A stretch of DNA of 64,000 bases from Galaxea fascicularis (GCA_948470475.1 OX419335.1:21374499-21438498), one strand, 5' to 3'. Positions 35,801 to 48,659 are shown, counted from the first letter of the stretch. Program-made: numbers and translations. The notes: a model not told the origin generated them from the letters alone.

Positions 35801-38509
35801 TAGTCTCAATACATCTCCGAGGTATAAGCCTTGGGGTTACCTGAGGTCTCCTCACCACTTCTTTCTCCTTTTTTTATTATGATCCATTGTAAAGCATCTA
35901 CATGTGTGTATATGTGGTGAAAGAAAGATTGAATTGAATTGAATCTTGATGAATCGAAAAGTTGAAAAGAGGATAAAGAAAGCTGGAATAAGTAACAATG
36001 ATGGGTATGTTGAGAATATACCACACACAATAACATTATTATTTAATTAATATCTTTTAGCATACAATATCTTTTCAGTGCCCAAAATCCAGCCAGTGGC
36101 TACTCTGGCCAACACACACACTACTTAAGAGGTTCTTGGGGTGTAGTATGACCTCAATTAGTAAAATGTGTAAATAGTGCAATAACACAATAAAGTTGGA
36201 AATTGAAGTTGAAGTTGAAGTTAACCCCTTAAGGTAATTCCTCTGAATTGCATTGCACATCCTTACTGTGCATAATTTCTTGCATCAGCCGCACATGCAC
36301 AAGCACGTGCATGTTCAAAACACTGCAAGTTTTCTGTAGAACTGGTCTCCTAGAAATAGGTAAATGGAGATTTTCTGCCAAACAAGTTTGGGGACCTATG
36401 CTTTTTATTTCTCATATTGAAAGAAAATGCAATTCTCCATGACATATCCAGATTTGAAGAATTTTTTTCTGTCCAGTTTTTCATTATTCGTGGAAGATCT
36501 CTTTCACAATGACACTATTGAAACTTCAATGGTAAAGCACAGATGCAAAAAACATGACTAATCTTTTATTAGTTCATTTTTTATTCACCTTTGAGAGGTT
36601 ATACTATACTTTGACCATGATGTGCTTTTGACAAAATAAAACCTATATCCCTTTTCTTCTGTCCCATTTATAATGTAAATTATAGAATCTCAGACCACTT
36701 TCAGCTATCTACTTAAAACTGTGCTAACAATTCACCAAAGTAGGTATAAACTAAAGCCTCAAAGCATGAAAATGGACATGGGACCCTCTCTTTTTATTGC
36801 ATTTCTTTGTTGCTCTTGACCTTGACGTTGACAACCACCTAGCAAAGTTTCAAATAAAATCTATTGCGACTTCTATTTCTGGGGAATGACCTTATAAGCC
36901 CTGACATAACTATACATATTCTCTTAACTGGTCTTCTGGAGAACTGGCTAGAAAATCTTAGGATTGTTTCAGCTCCGGGCTTTATTGGGTACAGATAAAT
37001 ATTGTCTTCTTTCTATTGTGTATGTATGTAGTTGAGTACAGGGCGAATAAAGGTGTTGTTGTTGTTGTTCTCACATTTCTTATACTTCTTAGACAATTCA
37101 TGTTTTGTGATCATTTATGTTCTTGTAACCTGTGTGTTGGCTGAAATGACAATAATGTGAGGAGAAACTAGGCTCTGGCTATTTAGAATCCTTTACCCTC
37201 CTATTTCTTCAATTGACGAAACCCCTGCTATGATGAGGATTCACATGTTTACCTTGACTAAGGTCTGATACAAAATCAGCCTCAGATGTTGGTAAGGCTT
37301 GACTTCCTTGTGGCGTGTGATAATTGGCTACCCCATTGTGGGTTGTGGCTGTGAAATGGAGACTGGAAAGAACAAGAATTTTAAATTTTATTTAATTATT
37401 TTCCACTTCTTAATCCTCAGGGTACACAACAACTAACATGTATTTCAGACAAGTTCTCAAGCCTGCATTATTAAGATCTGAAGTCACATATACTATAAGA
37501 GCCTTTCTGAGTTTACTTGAGCCCCCCTCTCCCCATGTGCCAATCTGCAGAGTATGGCAAGAGTATGCACAAGTTTTTTCTAAATGTCTCATTGCACACG
37601 CCAGAATTGTAGCATTGCACGCCTTAGCTGTGAGGCTAAGAGGCATATACCATCAACCATGTACACGATTTCCGGACTTCTGCTGGTATAGCACGTGGTG
37701 CAGGCGGCAAAACATGGTTCTGCACATGCAAGATCTCATTGAGTTCCGCCATACTCTGCAGACTGGCCCATGTGTGCAGCCCCCATCCCCACCCAGCTGT
37801 TGGACAAAACTCCTCTGAGATCTTTCCCTCATGGAAACTTTTCTTGAGCTAAGAAGACCATATTTGAAGAACTCTACGTTTTTTGCATCCACTCTAAATT
37901 TAGAAGCTTGATATGACAAAAATTCATTTCAAATTGTATGCTCAGCTAATAAGGCTGCAAATTGCCATATTTAACTCCTGTGGAAGATAGGCCTTGCATT
38001 TTTAGGACCTGCACTGTCGCGTGAAGGTACGGAAGTACACATAATGTAAACAACCAGTTCTGTTGCATAAATAGACTGATTTAAGTTTATCGTTGACAAA
38101 ACTTAAAGGTAACTAATTTTATCTCCAAAGAGCAGTAGGAGAAAAACATCAGTAAACTTGCATCTTTGTTGAAAAAGCAGGTCACAGAAATACAGAATTA
38201 CCTGCCATCTTCTCCGACAGTGGCCACTGCCATTTCATGGGATTCGTTCACATGCTTCACGTCCACCGAATCAAAACTGGAGAGCGTGAAGCCCGGTAGA
38301 GACGTTACAGTGGTGGTACCATCAAGACCAGGAGTCAAGACCGCGAGACCAGCCGACCCGGGTACGGAAGTAACGGAAAAAGTAGCGAGAGAAGTGCTGG
38401 AGATAGCCTGCGAGTCAAGCACTTGCGCTAAAGCCGTTGCCGTCGCACATGTTGTTCCGTTCTCCAACGATGAATCAGCGTGCAAACCCGCAGTTTCTCC
38501 AAGGTCCAT
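29849..38509 (-). CDS. HMG20A: HMG20A/B-like HMG-box protein with U1-type zinc finger
   Basis: Eight coding exons join in frame: 38509-38202, 37362-37253, 35650-35535, 34382-34176, 32364-32247, 31687-31641, 31176-30981, 30207-29849. They total 1461 nt, or 486 residues. Residues 1-178 are low-complexity and acidic/Ser-Thr-rich. A basic [10 protein letters not shown] lead-in is followed by the HMG box (about 199-270: [37 protein letters not shown]). A C2H2 finger of the CX2CX12HX5H type follows (Cys311, Cys314, His327, His333). The motif [15 protein letters not shown] and a coiled coil (369-440) match the C-terminal half of vertebrate HMG20 proteins, as does [17 protein letters not shown]20 proteins bind the LSD1/CoREST histone-demethylase complex in the nucleus, the coiled coil mediating assembly. 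The zinc finger is not part of the human proteins as I know them. All splice sites are GT-AG. Confidence 0.95.
30525..30655. repeat. tRNA-like repeat fragment with B-box
   Basis: GGGTTCGAGCCCGG at about 30599-30612 contains a perfect pol III B box (GGTTCGAGCC), and the block around it resembles dispersed tRNA-derived repeats. No convincing A box was placed, so the orientation is uncertain. It lies in the last HMG20 intron. Confidence 0.35.
31750..31835. repeat. Poly-C run and 13-bp minisatellite
   Basis: A 14-C run at 31750-31763 is followed by a minisatellite at 31781-31835 with the unit CCCTTAACTTTAA (13 bp, about four copies). It superficially resembles CCCTAA telomere DNA, but the unit differs. 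It lies in an HMG20 intron. Confidence 0.8.
33530..33660. repeat. (ATT)n microsatellite and poly-G run
   Basis: An interrupted ATT array at about 33541-33588 follows GCTCTATAAATATATT, a form often seen at retroelement 3' tails. A 16-G run lies at 33643-33658. In an HMG20 intron. Confidence 0.75.
35046..35501. mobile_element. 456-bp foldback transposon with ~205-bp arms
   Basis: The left arm (35046 to about 35253) and the right arm (about 35292 to 35501) are inverted copies diverged by roughly 15-20%. The outer ends read TTAAAGTGCACCTATTACCCC and its counterpart, and the inner ends include GGTCTATTCCTTAC. The interior is about 40 bp. It lies only about 33 bp from the donor site of the third HMG20 coding exon. 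Each arm carries one TACATGTA octamer that the other lacks. Confidence 0.85.
35768..36225. repeat. Simple repeats in an HMG20 intron
   Basis: An ATT array lies at about 35768-35802, a short GAATT array near 35929-35943 and a TTGAAG array at about 36197-36221. The TTGAAG array follows AATAAAGTTGGAAATTGAAG, which looks like the 3' tail of a retroelement. No coding. Confidence 0.6.
36226..37252. other. HMG20 intron, nothing specific
   Basis: AT-rich intronic DNA with a (GTT)n tract near 37056-37073. No exon or mobile element recognised. Confidence 0.4.
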
Positions 38510-38640
38510 GGCAGCAGCCCGAAGAGAGTTGCTGTTTTTACAGGAAGTGACTCTTCGTTCGATTGTTATGGACGGAAGTGGTCGTTTGAGGCGGTTTTTA
38601 GAGGGGGGTTCGAAGTTTCCTCACTCGCTTCATAGCGACC

Positions 38641-38652
38641 AAGATGGCTGCC
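38641..38652 (+). promoter_or_regulatory. YY1-type motif upstream of HMG20
   Basis: AAGATGGCTGCC matches the classic YY1 recognition word. It lies about 132 bp upstream of the HMG20 start codon, in a GC-richer stretch (38210-38760) that spans the first exon and promoter. YY1 sites of this kind are common near start sites of housekeeping-type genes, so this is a plausible TATA-less promoter. It is not proof of binding. Confidence 0.45.
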
Positions 38653-38961
38653 GACCAGCAATAAAGCACACCACCCTCGAAGGACGGGACAATCGCAGTG
38701 TCCCGGATATTGAACTCTTGCCACATCGCTTCGCTTATATGGCCGGTTTACTGAACGCAGAACGTTACCGCTGATCCATGAAAACTGGCCCTAGCAGGGA
38801 AAATGCACGGAAGGTAAGCTTTTGTTTTATGGTAGTTTTTATGTTAATATGATGATTATTTTGAAAGGAACCAGGTTGTTAAATTGAAAATTTGATCGAT
38901 AACAGTACAAACGTCTAAAATCTGAAAACATGCGCAAATTATTCTATATCTTGTATCCATA

Positions 38962-39200
38962 ATAGGCCATTTTACAGTTGTTCGCTCAGTGACCTGGCCT
39001 ATGAATGGCAGCGAGGTTGCCGGTGACCTTGTTTTGATAGAGACCTGACTGCTTTTATCATGTAAATCATGTTGTTGTAATGCTAACTAGTCTGCATTTA
39101 CATAAGAAAAACAGAAAGGTTTGTATCAAAACAAGGTCACCCTCAACCTCGCTTCCATTCACAGGCCAGGTAACTCAGCCACAACTGTAAAATGGTCTAT
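38962..39200. mobile_element. 239-bp MITE upstream of HMG20
   Basis: The ends ATAGGCCATTTTACAGTTGT and its inverted counterpart ACAACTGTAAAATGGTCTAT pair, and the pairing continues for about 75 bp per arm through GGTGACCTTGTTTTGAT. The interior is non-coding. It inserted just upstream of the HMG20 promoter region. Confidence 0.85.
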
Positions 39201-39649
39201 TTTGCAAGAACAAGTTATAAATATTCATTAAGCTCAACTGTTTGGAACTCGTGGTTGAGACCGAAAGGGCATTATTTAGCCGATGAACTATGTTTCAATT
39301 CCATTTCATAGAATTGCACTGAGATATTACTTTGAACGTACTTGAATAGGAACAGTGCTAGGAGAAAAGATACTGCGCTAGCACCGAAGGACGGTTTTGT
39401 GATGAGTGAGAAATAACTCTGTTTTTGCCACGTGTTGGCTAAAGGTAAAATCCAAACCAATTCTATGGTGTAAAAGGTCAGCGAAATAGCGAAAAATTCA
39501 GTGTTCCAGATACGTTTTTGAGGCAGGGTGTCAGCAAGGAATTCCAACGGGTCAAATTCCCACTGTTCCTACCAAACCATTGTAAATTTTGTGTTCGTTT
39601 GTCATGCAGCTGACCTTGTTAGGGTTTTGACCCAAGACCCCCCTTGTAT

Positions 39650-39852
39650 GAGGCCTTCCAAGGGGTTTGAGCGACAAGCGACATTGCGTCAAAATGTGGC
39701 GACAATTTGTTACCAAAGTACCGACAGCCGACAGAAGTTGACACGAAAGAAGCGACAATTTGCGAAAACGACAATTTCCTCCGCTGGTCAGGCGACAAAG
39801 GTACACAAAAGGATGCGACAAGGCGACAAGACTACCCCCCTTGGAAGGCCTC
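39650..39852. mobile_element. ~203-bp MITE with short TIR and target duplication
   Basis: The ends are GAGGCCTTCCAAGGGG at 39650 and CCCCTTGGAAGGCCTC at 39852, exact reverse complements. TTGTAT directly flanks both sides as a target-site duplication. The interior is full of GCGACAA/TTGTCGC-like words. It is non-autonomous, and the superfamily is uncertain. Confidence 0.8.
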
Positions 39853-42381
39853 TTGTATCTGGAACACTAAAATTTGGAATCTCAAGTTACATTTCTGCAT
39901 AGAAGGAAGTGGTAGGGATGGACAAGGGTGTTAAAGTTTGGCTTTCTGGTCAAGCCTATGGTGACGGAGGAGGGGTGGGTCTGTACATTGTCAGGGGGAC
40001 AAAACAGTCTCACAATTAACATGCATTCTGGTGACAGGGTAAGTCATTCAGATTTAACTGACCAGGTAACCTTATACCCATGTATATTTATTTGATGCTT
40101 AAAGTCGTGGAACTGGAAAACAGGAGAACAGGAAACCATATCCAACAATAACAAAACTTTGGGCCATTTTCAAACAACCATAATCCATGCTAATGGACCT
40201 TAAGGCGTTTTGTTTATGTTGCCTTTATTTTCACTACAGAGCAAACCTGCTTAAGGACAAGTACTCTTCTAAGGCCATTCATAGAATTTAAAGATCCTAT
40301 GTACATTCAATGATCCTACATTTTGAGAAAAAAGAGATTTGGCGTGAGTGTGAATGCTATTTTAATAATATACGAAATGACCAAATGCGCATAGGAAAAC
40401 ACCCTGTTCCTGTGCTTCTTGTGGATATCTGCACTTTCAATCATTTCTTGCAAGCTCAATTCAAATGCTAAGAGACATTTGTCAGCTGAAAGAGGTTGCT
40501 CTTAGTCGGGGGATTGTTATAATCTGAACTAGGGTCAAGGAAAGTCATGCATGGCCGGGCATGTGGGCAAGTTTGTCTTGCTTTTGAGTTGGTACTATCA
40601 TCAACACATTGCATTGATGTGATTGGGAACTGTTAACCACAGTTACTGAGACATCAGTTGCTTTCTTTATGGTATGACGTAGTCGTTCACCAGCTCTCTG
40701 AAATCTTTTCCTGTTCTTAGACTGTTTTTAAAGGGGGAAAGCAGTGCTACTAAGGATCTGTTTTCTCATCATTAATGTAATTCATTTATTGGGAACAAGT
40801 CATTACAAACCCAACCCTTGCTCCATTAAGCTATATAATAGTTAAATAAAAGGCAAATGTTAGCAAACTTTAGGACTTCGCCAGATGATGCCAGTCTCTT
40901 TGCTCGCGCAAAGCTTAGGACTGGGGTCGTTTTTACCGCTTAAGCCTGCCTGGGATGAGAGTGCAATTAGTTATATTGCTGAAGGTTGTTTGTAAACTTT
41001 TCCGTGAAGTCCCCAAGGACCAAGCTGATATGACAGTGCTCACGTGAACAGAGTTTTCATGGAAACCGTGACAAACTGGTTTTAAAACGGCAAGTTAGCC
41101 CTCTGAGCATATGATCATGGATCATCAATTCTTCGATAAGGGTGACAAAGGAGATACAAGTAATCTGAAAGACTCTGAATTTCAGTCAGTTTGGTTTGCC
41201 TGTTTAGAGTTTGCTGTGCTGTCTTTCTTGCTGCCCTTTGTCATATGGAGTAGTCTTTTGTCTTTTCTGCCTTCATCACAACACAAACTGCACCTGAGTA
41301 GTTCAGAATTCCAGAAATTATATCCTCGTTGTCTGTGGCAATCAGTATGACATATCATCTTGGTAAAGATGCGGTAACCTTCATGAAAGGAGTGCTGAAG
41401 AAAGTCGTCTTATGATGCCGCATGATTGGTCATCTCAGAACGATTCTTTTGGCCTATCTGCTGGCTTATCTCCGCTTGCATTGCAATATTCCCTTTTCTT
41501 TCTTTTGCAAAGTATTAAATAAAGAATGATCCTGGCAGTTGTGAACGCAATTTATGCAATTGCGTGAAGTATCAGTAATGAACAGAAATCGTCACGTTAA
41601 AAATCAAATAATCTACGTTGGCACTCTGTCGTACAAACAATACGTTCATTACATCGTAAAAAAACAATAAAGAACTGCCATACGGCTGCCTCCGTATGGA
41701 GTAAATAATAATGAGTAGCAATACACTGTGCATACTCTTCGTTTTATTAAAACATATATAGAGAGAAAAGGCAAAATTACAGACTGGCAATTGGCCTAGG
41801 CTAAGAGAAGAGAGTTATTCAGTTTGCTTGAGACTAGGCCAAAATTTCTCGCTACCGATGGGTCGAGTGCCAGAAAGTCTCGCTCCTGATTGGTCGAATC
41901 CGCGGCTTTGACTTTCAATGATTGTTTCATTTTCAGCATAATGACTCTTCATTGTCTTTTAGCTCGGGTTTTATTGCGGACTAAAACTGTCATAACGATC
42001 AGGCGCTATGAAAAAATATTCCATAAAGTCAATTTTCAAGCTGCAAAAAGGGTCTTCTCTTAAAAAACTTAAAACTTGGGCCCACATGTATGGCGCCTGG
42101 CGGGCCTGCGTGGTCAACAAGTAAAAATGATTCAAGAGCTTCCACTTTGCCACAGCATCTTGTAGCTCAACAAAGAAAAATAACGTGCAGAACATGCAGT
42201 ATACCGTTATTGGCAGGAACGAGTAGGTCAAAACTTATGCAAGAAGTTACTCCAGAAATTCCTTCCTTGGACAAAGCGTTTGCTATTTTTAGGGACGCAT
42301 ATTTTTAAGTGGACTCAATCACTGAAATAAATTGAAGCTTAACATTTGCTTTAATCCTTGTTTCTCTTGTTTCTCAGGCTT
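39853..42381. other. Intergenic DNA, no gene seen
   Basis: No recognisable exon or RNA gene. CTGATTGG occurs at 41886-41893 within a short block that resembles other dispersed repeats in this window. Confidence 0.4.
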
Positions 42382-42390
42382 GTGCGGGTG

Positions 42391-42577
42391 TAGCCTGTTC
42401 CAGGCGTTCAGATGGTAAACGGGGCGCGATAATACCACCAGGGCGAGGTGAAAAATTGAGGGGGCTTGTGACTGGCGATCTCTCCCTGCTACCCCCAGTC
42501 AATTTTTTCCTCTCAATTTTTGTCCTTGCTCAGTCTCGTTCGCCCGCCTCTACTATCTCAGAGCCTGGAACAGGTTA
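42391..42577. mobile_element. 187-bp MITE with 9-bp target duplication
   Basis: TAGCCTGTTCCAGGC at 42391 is mirrored by GCCTGGAACAGGTTA ending at 42577 (one mismatch). The flanks GTGCGGGTG (42382-42390) and GTGCGGGAG (42578-42586) are a 9-bp direct repeat with one difference. An 8-9 bp duplication suggests a hAT-like or related superfamily. It carries no coding sequence. Confidence 0.85.
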
Positions 42578-42586
42578 GTGCGGGAG

Positions 42587-45500
42587 TCGAACCGACGACC
42601 TCTGCGATCTTTCTGTTTTCCTGTTTACATAAAGGTTTCTTATTTCATCTTTCATCCTTTACTTGTGGACATTTATCGTTTATTTTGATTATGACGACGA
42701 AGCAATACGCCTGTTTTGTCATTTAAGAATGCGCGTGCCCTAACGCGTATGTGGACATGCGCAGCAGCAAATTACTTTAAAGCTATCGTCGTTCAATACT
42801 CATTGTAAAAAAAATTTATGAGAAAACTGAGCACGAACGAAGGAACGAACGAGCGAAGGAACAAATGCCAATGAATGAATAAATGACTGATAACCTCCTG
42901 ATTGAAGAATAGCAAAGGAAGTCGTTGGCGATGTTCACATCCCACTCGCGCGGTTTTCAGGATATGTGAGTTTTCAAGGGTTATGGAATTTTCCTCTAGT
43001 TCGGGGTGTCTAGTTTAGCGGTTACATTTTAACTCTCAGATCTCCGAATCTTTGGAAGCCTTGCTATTGAAATGCATCGCTATTCTTGGGATATTCTCAA
43101 GCGACACGGAAGTTGTGGTGAGCGTTATTTTTGGGCAATTCCGCATACGAACACACGACACAGATGCAAATGATTGTGATTGGACTACGTTGGTCATGCA
43201 ATGTTCCACTGGCATTTTCTTGGGCGTTTAAACGTAGTTTGGTGGTCGGGATTTGAAGCAAAATTTATTAAGATGATGGATGTTTGAAGTACCCTACCAA
43301 CGGCTGTTTGTTTTGTAGCGTTGAGTTTCAATGACTGGTTTGAATGTCTCCATTAACAGCTGCGGTATCCTTATCTGGGTCTTAACTTTGAGGGGGCTTT
43401 GAGCTTTTTTTGGGTCTGTGGTTTTTGTTTTGAGATTTGAGGTTTTCAGCTAATTTTCCTGTATAGTAATCAGGGCCCATCGTTAGTTCAAAGAGCAGCC
43501 AGCTCTATGAAGCAGATGTCGATTTCTAGTGGGAAAAATGTATTGCATTATACACATCTGTCAACTGGCTAGTGACCTATCCACTGGGTAATGCTATCCT
43601 TCCTCAGTTTTAACAACTCGATGAGGTTGTCAGCTTAGATACAAACGTTTTTCGGCTACTTTGTCGGTGATCAGTGACTTTATACTTAACTAAGCGCTCG
43701 AACCTCGAAGCATGTAGCTTGGCACTTCGTTTCCTCTTGCTTGTGTTTGCAGTTTGTTGATTTGTGGTTGTGGATGTTATTCGCTGTGGGTTTTGCAGTT
43801 TTGACTGGCAAAGGCCTGTTGGTTTTGTTTTCTTGTGTCTCAAGGAGGCTTCTCTCCCTACATTGCTTAGTGTCGTATCGTCCTTATATTTCATATAGCG
43901 CCATATTTCACGACCAGCCGTTTTTACCATGTTAGAACTTAAATCGTAAGAATTTCGGATTCGTTTGAGGATTATACCGCGTCCATATTGTACCTATACG
44001 AATACTTTATTGACAACTGTCATAGTTTTGAGAGGAAGGGATTCATTTTGGTTTTATAAATTGGGGTCCTAAAGTTTCCTTTTCATGCCTCAGAAAGGTG
44101 GTGGTGGTGGGCTTCGTCAGAGGGGCGACTCCTGGTTCTTCTCCTCTGAACAGTTGTGTTTTGTGGTCTCAGGTCTTCGCGTACCACTACTTGTCAGACA
44201 CCGACGGCAGCATTTTCGTGCAACTTGTTGCATAAATGTTGCGTTGGGGGATGCAAACTGTTTTTTCGTTTTTCTCAAAGACGACGTCGTCTTTTTGTTT
44301 AGCAATATGAAGATGTGTTACACATGTGTGTGATAAAACGCACCACAAACAATTGCAACTGGAATCCTTTTGTTTTTGTTCGTTCTGTGTTCCCTGCAGG
44401 GAGGTGGCGGGTGTGAGTGTGAGATAAGGGAACAAGATGCCACTCAGAGAAACAAAAAAATGAAGTTTAAGGTAGCTAAACACATGGATCTTGCCTGATT
44501 CGTTTACGGAGATCGTTTCTGGTTACAGCAAGATGAGATAAGTCATCCCTGAACAGTGATCTAAACACGTAGCGGTGAGAGGAAAGAATGAAAATAGGGA
44601 ACTGAATGCAGCACCATGCGTGTATGCTGAATATTCTTATTTTGTCACCAATCTAAGCGTTGTTGATTAAATGTTTTGGGGTCCAATGTTGGTCAGTGAT
44701 TTCAACGTATTATGATATAACTATATGGAGCTTTAAGTGTCTGGCAGAGTAGAGGTTGCGATTATTTTTATTGTAACTAGCAAAATAGTGAAAATTTCAA
44801 ACCCCTATAGGCATAAAAGGGTAAAACAGTTCAAATAGATTTTCTTAAAAGGAAAGAAACTGATGGTGTGACGACAAGGACAGGTTCTCTTACAAAAGTC
44901 ATTTTTGGACCGGTTTTAGTTAACCTAAGTATAGTTTTAACGTTTGGGATTGGTTCGGTACTGGGGTGTACTCTCCTGATTTGCATTTTCTTTCATCCTG
45001 ATTAGTGTCAGTTTGCGAGAAGATGCCTGGTAACAATGGAAGGTGAATGAGGGACAGGGATCATTTTATGAAGTGGCTTTAGAAAGGTACCTGTTAACGG
45101 AAGGTTGGGAATAAAGAAGGAGGGACACTGGGCAAGCTACACCTTCCTATTAACAATGCTGTGCAGGCGTGCCATTTACGTGGCTGCAAATAGATTAGTT
45201 AATTTAGGATGAAAGAGGAACAAAGGTGGGGGATTTCAGACGATTGGAGTATAATTTAATCTTTGCGTTCAATGTAAACATTTATTGGAATTAAGATCTT
45301 CATGGCTCTTTGGCCTAAGCTATGAATAAAGTTGAGAGAAAGCTTATCGTCAGGCTTCTATTGTTTATTTTATTTTCTTTGTTTAGCAGTAATCAAACGC
45401 TTGAACTAATTTTCTCGTTGCGTTTAATGAGGACATTTCTTGGCATTAAAACTTGGCTTTTCGGCTTCAGTTATTTATGAAGTTGAAGGAATTATCGCCA

Positions 45501-48500
45501 GGCTTCAATCGTTTTGCTTTGAACGGTTATTATTTAGCAATTGGGCGCATGGCGTTTTGCCGCGACATTTAATGTGCCTGCAATGAAGGGAACAAAAAAC
45601 TAGATTCGTGCGCAATGTAAGTGCAAGCTAGCTTCTCTCGGAAACTGAACAAAACAATTGCTTTTTAATGAATGATGTGCTCTTTTCTAGGAAAGGAGTG
45701 AACATCGAAATAAAAAAAAAATCACTGAAGTCTAGCGTCTGAAATAACTAATAGCTAGGATAATAATGGTTTCTTGTATAACTTTAGATACTCACGGCAT
45801 TGCCGTGTCTTCTATATGTTCTTCTACTTTGATGGTGGACGTGTAAAAATCTTTGTTGCCCTTCTTAGTGTGAAATCTAGTTGCTTCGTTGAAAGGAAAA
45901 GGTCTAGTTTATTTGAAGTAACCATTATTTGTTTGAGGTTGAATTTTTAAATATAATACAGGTTAATCTATCAATTTAAATGCTTATAGTGTAGTTATAT
46001 TGAAAAAAATGCTTAGTGTTAATAGTGGCTTGCTTTCCTTAAACTCCTTTTACATATTAAACAATTTTCGGGGCAACATTTATAGCGCCAGCGCTTAGGA
46101 TTCAAATTGTTAGTGTACACCAGTATAAACTAGCTTCGATTCTGTGTTATTTAGTTGGGATGCCTCTCCTTTTCTCTCGATAACTTGGGCGTCCTCACCT
46201 TACAGACGAAAGATGAGGGTTTTTAAAGGTAACGCACATCACACAAATATACTAAAATGAATTTTAATCAAATTGGCATCAGTTCCGACGAAAAGTTTGC
46301 CCTATAATTGCATTTTTAAACGAGCTTCAAAATAAAGTTAAATTAGTTGATGCTCAGTAACACAGTTCAGCGACTGAAACTTAAAAGTCATGACATTGAA
46401 ACCACTTTAAGAACCCACCCTTCCTACTGGTAAGGGAAGGATGTGTATTACACCTATGCGAGGTCAGACTCTTCACATTTATTCTTGGACGGGCTGGGTG
46501 TCGTGAAATCAGAAAAAAAGGCGGTTAGTAGGTGTCAAGGGAGCGGCCTTCGCTAACTGATTTCGTAACCCATTGGTTATTGTAACGTTTACTAATAGAA
46601 TCTGTGAGAATATTTGCTGCATACATCGATTATCATTGTATTCTCTAGTATACATCACAATATTCAAGAAAACTTGTAATCTCGGGGACAAAAGCCGTCT
46701 TTCTCTCTTTATTTTTCTTCAAATCGTTCCTCTTTTCCATCTATATATCTATTCTGTTTATCTTCTTAGTTTTTCCTCGTTTTGTCGACTTGTCGTTTCA
46801 CCTTTTCCTGGAAAGGAAAGACAAAGAATTAGACTTGGAGCCTTACAGTGAATCTGTGTATTCTTAATCTCACTTGTTGGTGATTCGTGGATAAGAGTCG
46901 TTTTGTTATTTAGTATTTGTACCAATGGCGACATCAACCGATATTTTCTGGGCCACATTTTATATTACAGTTAAAAGACGCAATACCTCCGCACATTTAA
47001 GAAGCAAAAGAACATTTTTATTATCTACAAATAACTTCTTTTTTGAAACTTCAGCTGTCTTTTTCGACTATAGAAGTTCTCTTATTCATTTACTTTATTT
47101 AATTCAATATAACCACTTCACCTTAACGCAGGTTTTCCGTTGCAATCCATCGCTACTTTATATCGTTGATTCATTGTGTAATTAATGTCAACTATATTGA
47201 CAATCTCTCAATGTCAAAATCACAATATAGTTAACTGCTGTACAGTTTAGATGAGTGTATAAGGTCCACTAACTAAACGTCTCCATGTCTCTGGGTTAAT
47301 GACCGCTTGGATATGCCAAATTAACGGAAAAGGTGAAAGCAATAAAGACTTAATTGTCATGTTTTATTATATGCTGTTTAAATGCCTTTTTTTTTAGAAA
47401 TGTTTGGGTGACAACACGTAATGAAATAACCACTATCTGTTTGTGTTGGGAACAAAAGCGCTCGTAACAAGATTTTGTGTTGTCGGTCCGCATTTCATAT
47501 CGCCCACTCTAGAAAGGAGACACCGTTTCTCCTCTGAACAGACAAAAAGCGTTCATTCAGTCCGGTGATATTGTCCCCTTGATTTCAGCGCTGTGGTTTT
47601 CCTGACCTTGAGAAGTGTTTCGAACAACAAACTTTGCATATTGTTACTAAGGAACTAAACAACATGGGCTGGGCAACAATTTAAGAAAAACAAGGTGTTT
47701 AATACTATGAAAAATAGCAGATCACGGTTTTTTAGCTTCTAGAAAGTACTTTTTCTTTAGTGAAACAGGTTTTAAGTCTTTTAGATCCAACCTTGCCCTC
47801 AAGTGGATTCTTTAAATAAACGAATGGTTTCGTACTAATGTGACTTTTTCGAGAGCAAAAAAAAAAAACAGAGATCGTTTGCAGATATTGGATCTTATGG
47901 CTGCCGCAAGCGAGGCGATTCGTGCGCTAGATGTTTTGTGCGATTTAAATCAAGATAAAATGCAGCGACAACAACCAGGAATAGTATGGTTTCCTGTCTA
48001 CTATGTAGAGAAAGAAATAAAACAAGAGAAAAGGACGAATCAATGGGGCAATTAGTAAAAGAAATATTAACGTGAAAAATTAGGAAGTTATCATTTTTGA
48101 TATTTTGTGTTGAAAGGGTGATTCGCTTTAATTGACATATAGAGGGCTATAATTTCGATTTGATTTGACAAAGAAAGAAATTGACCATTAATAAGATTGG
48201 AATTTACAGTTTTGCAAAACAATAGCTCACTCAAGGGCTCTCATGAGCCGGAGAGTTGTAAGAGAAAGAAGGTCACTTTTCTCACGCATGTAAAACTCAA
48301 CCAATATTGTATCTATTGATTCGATCTGATTTTATTATCCCACATCAGAAAATAACGCCCCTCCGGACTAAAAATACAATCAAAATCTTGATTGGAGACA
48401 ATTCCCTTGTTTTTGAAATGTTGCCCTGAATTAAAAACAACTGCAACTATTTTTTTTTTTTACTAAACATAGGATACTGCGTGCGCAATTAGTCGATGGA

Positions 48501-48659
48501 CACTTGTGTAGCACATGAAATGAAGCTCGTAAAAGCGGTTCCAGGCATTAGTCTCTTGTTATTTGTTCACTTAAAATAAACTCTAGTATGCACGAAAATG
48601 GAGTTTTTTTGGCTTGGGCTAGGATGAAAGTTTTATTTCTATCTGTGGAATCATTTGGT
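42587..48659. other. Long gene-free stretch
   Basis: I found no exon, RNA gene or transposon with readable ends in these 6 kb. Frames such as 43610-43930 and 44187-44483 lack any family signature and have no splice context. The sequence is AT-rich with low repeat density, unlike 8-37 kb. Confidence 0.4.

Noticed and set aside
38166..38774. 202-codon plus-strand frame
   Set aside because: It is antisense to the first HMG20 coding exon and its promoter and has no family signature.
43610..43930. 106-codon basic frame on the minus strand
   Set aside because: It is low-complexity and basic with no recognised domain and no promoter or exon context.
47840..48055. 71-codon frame with a plausible amino-acid composition
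   Set aside because: There is no motif, no splice signals in context and no neighbouring exon; it was not distinguishable from chance.
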